A stretch of 41,252 bases of DNA from Flintibacter muris. Lineage in GTDB: Bacteria; Bacillota; Clostridia; Oscillospirales; Oscillospiraceae. Positions within the stretch are counted from its first letter, which is position 1. The number at the start of each line of letters is the position of its first letter. The stretch covers positions 1 through 41,252 of the forward strand of contig NZ_CALPCP010000030.1 in assembly GCF_943192995.1 (NCBI RefSeq), given 5' to 3'. The notes beneath the pieces are model-generated. The model saw nothing but the letters and a program-made list of their open reading frames with translations, was not told the DNA's origin and ran no database searches. Positions 39,965-41,252 of the stretch are shown here, piece by piece. The position numbers and the translations under genes are program-made.

Positions 39965-39992
39965 TGTAGGGCGCGTTGGTCCCGGCGCGCCG
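39965..39992. repeat. dispersed repeat, family B, half unit
   Basis: TGTAGGGCGCG, TTGGTC, CCGGCGCGCCG: the left half of a family B unit, ending exactly beside the truncated IS5-type reading frame that starts at 39994. Confidence 0.5.
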
Positions 39993-39993
39993 T

Positions 39994-40359
39994 TCACATA
40001 TCTCGCCTTAAGTCTTCGTTCCGTATCTGTTTCACCAGTTTTTGCAGCACTTTGTCCAGAATGCTGACCCCCGTTTCGTCCTTCTCCGACCAAACACGGA
40101 AATGGTAATACACACTCTGCCATTTGGGATAATCACTGGGCAGCATCCGCCATTGTATTCCACCCTGGATTACGTACAGCACTGCACAAAACACATCATA
40201 CAAATCATATTTTCGGGGCCGGGTTGTTTTCTTTGCCCCTTCCAAATCCTCCCAGATCAGCTTATATTCTTCCCGGCTGATATCACTTGGGTATTGATGC
40301 ATTTTCCCCAGCTCCCGCTTGTTTTTTCCTATTATCTCCCACTCCGCCATTTTTGTCAA
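39994..40359 (-). pseudogene. IS5-family transposase, N-terminal fragment
   Basis: The 121-codon frame encodes the N-terminal half of an IS5-family transposase: YPSDISREEYKLIWEDLEG, YDLYDVFCAVLYVIQGGIQW, RMLPSDYPKWQSVYYHFRVW. The natural start is probably the Met at 40302. The catalytic DDE region is missing; the frame stops where a family B repeat begins. A different IS5 subgroup from the copy at 100-836. Confidence 0.75.
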
Positions 40360-40361
40360 AA

Positions 40362-40376
40362 GATTTTAAACAGGCT
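40362..40376 (-). repeat. terminal inverted repeat of the right IS5-type remnant
   Basis: Read on the minus strand it is GAGCCTGTTTAAAATC, sharing its first ten bases with the end at 82-100. It marks the outer edge of the truncated element. Confidence 0.65.
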
Positions 40377-40382
40377 CTTAAA

Positions 40383-40433
40383 GAGATAATCTAAATTCAC
40401 CATAAATTTTACTGGAAAATGGTTGATTATCTC
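40383..40433. repeat. inverted repeat of unclear role
   Basis: GAGATAATC at 40383-40391 and GATTATCTC at 40425-40433, separated by A/T-rich sequence. The stretch is not coding and lies just outside the IS5-type end. Confidence 0.35.
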
Positions 40434-40477
40434 AAAAAAGCCTTGATTTACGGGCATACACGCAGGATTTCAAGCTG

Positions 40478-40498
40478 AATTTACTACCAATTTACTAC
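40478..40498. repeat. short tandem repeat, possible attachment-type site
   Basis: AATTTACTAC occurs twice with an 11-base period (40478-40487, 40489-40498). Its place near an integrase fragment suggests an arm-type binding site, but the evidence is thin. Confidence 0.3.
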
Positions 40499-40577
40499 TT
40501 TTGAGGGAAAGAGCCTTGATATGCCGCCCGGAACCCTGCAAGCCCAAACACCAGCACATAGCATTGAGAAAGAATAA

Positions 40578-40877
40578 ATGAAAACTGAATACGACGCAAA
40601 CGCGGCGTTTCTCTATCCCTACACGGGAGAACAGGAACGCCGCTTTTTTTATGCCCTCATCCCAATGAGTGAAAAAGTGTATGAAGCGTTGGGGCGCGTG
40701 TTGGAGAACCGCAGGGGAGCGAAAGCGACCACGATTGACGGTTACAACAATTTCCTTTTCCTCAACCGGGACGGCTGCCCGAAAACGAATGTGAATTATG
40801 CTACCATGTTTCGGGGGCTTGCAAAGAAGTACAACAAGACCCATGAGGAAGCCTTACCCAAAGTAAAGCGACCCTAA
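40578..40877 (+). pseudogene. tyrosine recombinase (Tn916-type integrase) fragment
   Basis: From about 40659 the frame matches the middle of the catalytic domain of Tn916-family integrases: IPMSEKVYEALGRVLENRRG, TIDGYNNFLFLNRDGCPKTN, NYATMFRGLAKKYNKTHEEA. It stops at LPKVKRP, just before the expected TPHxLRHTFCT block with the catalytic His and Arg, so it lacks both the first Arg region and the Tyr. The first 27 codons are not integrase; they cover a terminator-like hairpin. Confidence 0.72.
40602..40650 (+). terminator. terminator-like hairpin inside the integrase debris
   Basis: GCGGCGTT (40602-40609) and AACGCCGC (40636-40643) form a stem over a loop that has its own CCC/GGG pairing, followed by seven T (40644-40650). 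It shows that the 5' part of the reading frame around it was originally non-coding. Confidence 0.6.
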
Positions 40878-41030
40878 TATGGTCACCAGCAGAAAGCCCC
40901 ATCTTTGATAACAATGTTGCGGGAACTTTCAGTTGATAAGGTACAATAAGTTGCGCAAAAAAAGACAAGGTTTGCAGCTCTCTGGTAGAATGAAGTAGCG
41001 ACACACCATTCTGAGAGGAGACAACAAACC

Positions 41031-41150
41031 ATGTCAGAGAAGATTGTACAGCTAAATGAAGAAGTAATCAAGGGTCAACTTAAGGAGCTGTAGGAGTACA
41101 ATACATGTTGGACAAAAGAGGAAGAAAAAAGTAGAAGGATGAGGCCATAT
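41031..41150 (+). pseudogene. IS256-family transposase, 5' remnant
   Basis: ATG 41031, after GAGAGGAG, opens a frame encoding KIVQLNEEVIKGQLKEL, which is the usual N-terminus of clostridial IS256-family (Mutator-like) transposases. A TAG at 41091 ends it. Just after, another frame holds MLDK (near 41105), where the full protein would have LNxMLDKEA, so the decay goes on for some distance. The right limit is approximate. I can name nothing in the last 100 bases of the window. Confidence 0.6.
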
Positions 41151-41252
41151 CGGTTAAAGTTGAGTTGTCACACTTAGAAGCTGTACCAATAGGCTAAAGC
41201 CTTTTTAACAAAGTGCGAAAAGCGGCAATCATGCAAACCGCCTGAGCAGATT

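Noticed and set aside
40470..40844. 124-codon open frame on the minus strand
   Set aside because: Antisense to the integrase fragment, with no recognisable similarity.

Overview
The window looks like a chromosomal segment from a high-GC anaerobic member of Clostridia, most like the Oscillospiraceae gut bacteria around Flavonifractor, Lawsonibacter and Intestinimonas. This rests on protein style (FabK-based fatty acid synthesis, DUF815 ATPase, clusters of M42 peptidases), AGGAGG-type ribosome binding sites, GC-rich codons, and a dispersed GGGAG-flanked repeat that I associate from memory with these genomes. The species call is inference.

Layout. (1) 1-1140: mobile-element debris, namely a decayed IS5-family transposase with one intact end and a frameshifted C-terminal piece of an IS21-type IstA. 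(2) 1142-10368: a sugar or cyclitol uptake and oxidation locus. A divergent TIM-barrel sugar phosphate isomerase/epimerase and a LacI-type repressor share a repeat-rich control region. They are followed by a Gfo/Idh/MocA dehydrogenase, a lipoprotein binding protein, a double ABC ATPase, a permease and two more Gfo/Idh/MocA dehydrogenases. (3) 10472-11704: a small unknown gene divergent from an XRE regulator and a YigZ/IMPACT protein, with paired palindromes between them. (4) 11887-22797: a complete type II fatty-acid operon, acpP-accB-accC-accD-accA-fabH-fabK-fabX-like-fabD-fabG-fabF-fabZ, ending in a MarR/FabT-like regulator that seems to have its own promoter. (5) 22809-27451, minus strand: an EF-G-like GTPase, then a dus, ECF sigma, anti-sigma operon. 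(6) 27570-31346: a DUF815 ATPase, a small unknown protein, and a TetR regulator and MFS exporter that carry matching operators. (7) 31389-33692, minus strand: rpmG-secE-nusG-rplK-rplA, with an attenuator-like hairpin in its leader and a palindromic repeat inserted between nusG and rplK. (8) 34200-39868: a CBS/CorC membrane protein, then a minus-strand operon of three M42 metallopeptidases interleaved with a DUF4253 protein and an unknown 131-residue protein. (9) 39965-41252: more debris, comprising a truncated IS5-family gene, a Tn916-type integrase fragment and the start of an IS256-type transposase.

The gene most worth a second look is 17631-18710. It is a second FabK/nitronate-monooxygenase-family flavoprotein placed directly after fabK, and it has a four-cysteine cluster near its C-terminus. 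That makes it a candidate FabX-type enzyme for oxygen-independent unsaturated fatty acid synthesis. The sugar locus, with three different Gfo/Idh/MocA enzymes and one isomerase, looks like an undescribed oxidation/isomerisation route. Three families of dispersed palindromic repeats occupy intergenic spaces, in one case inside a ribosomal protein operon and in another supplying the stop codon of a gene.
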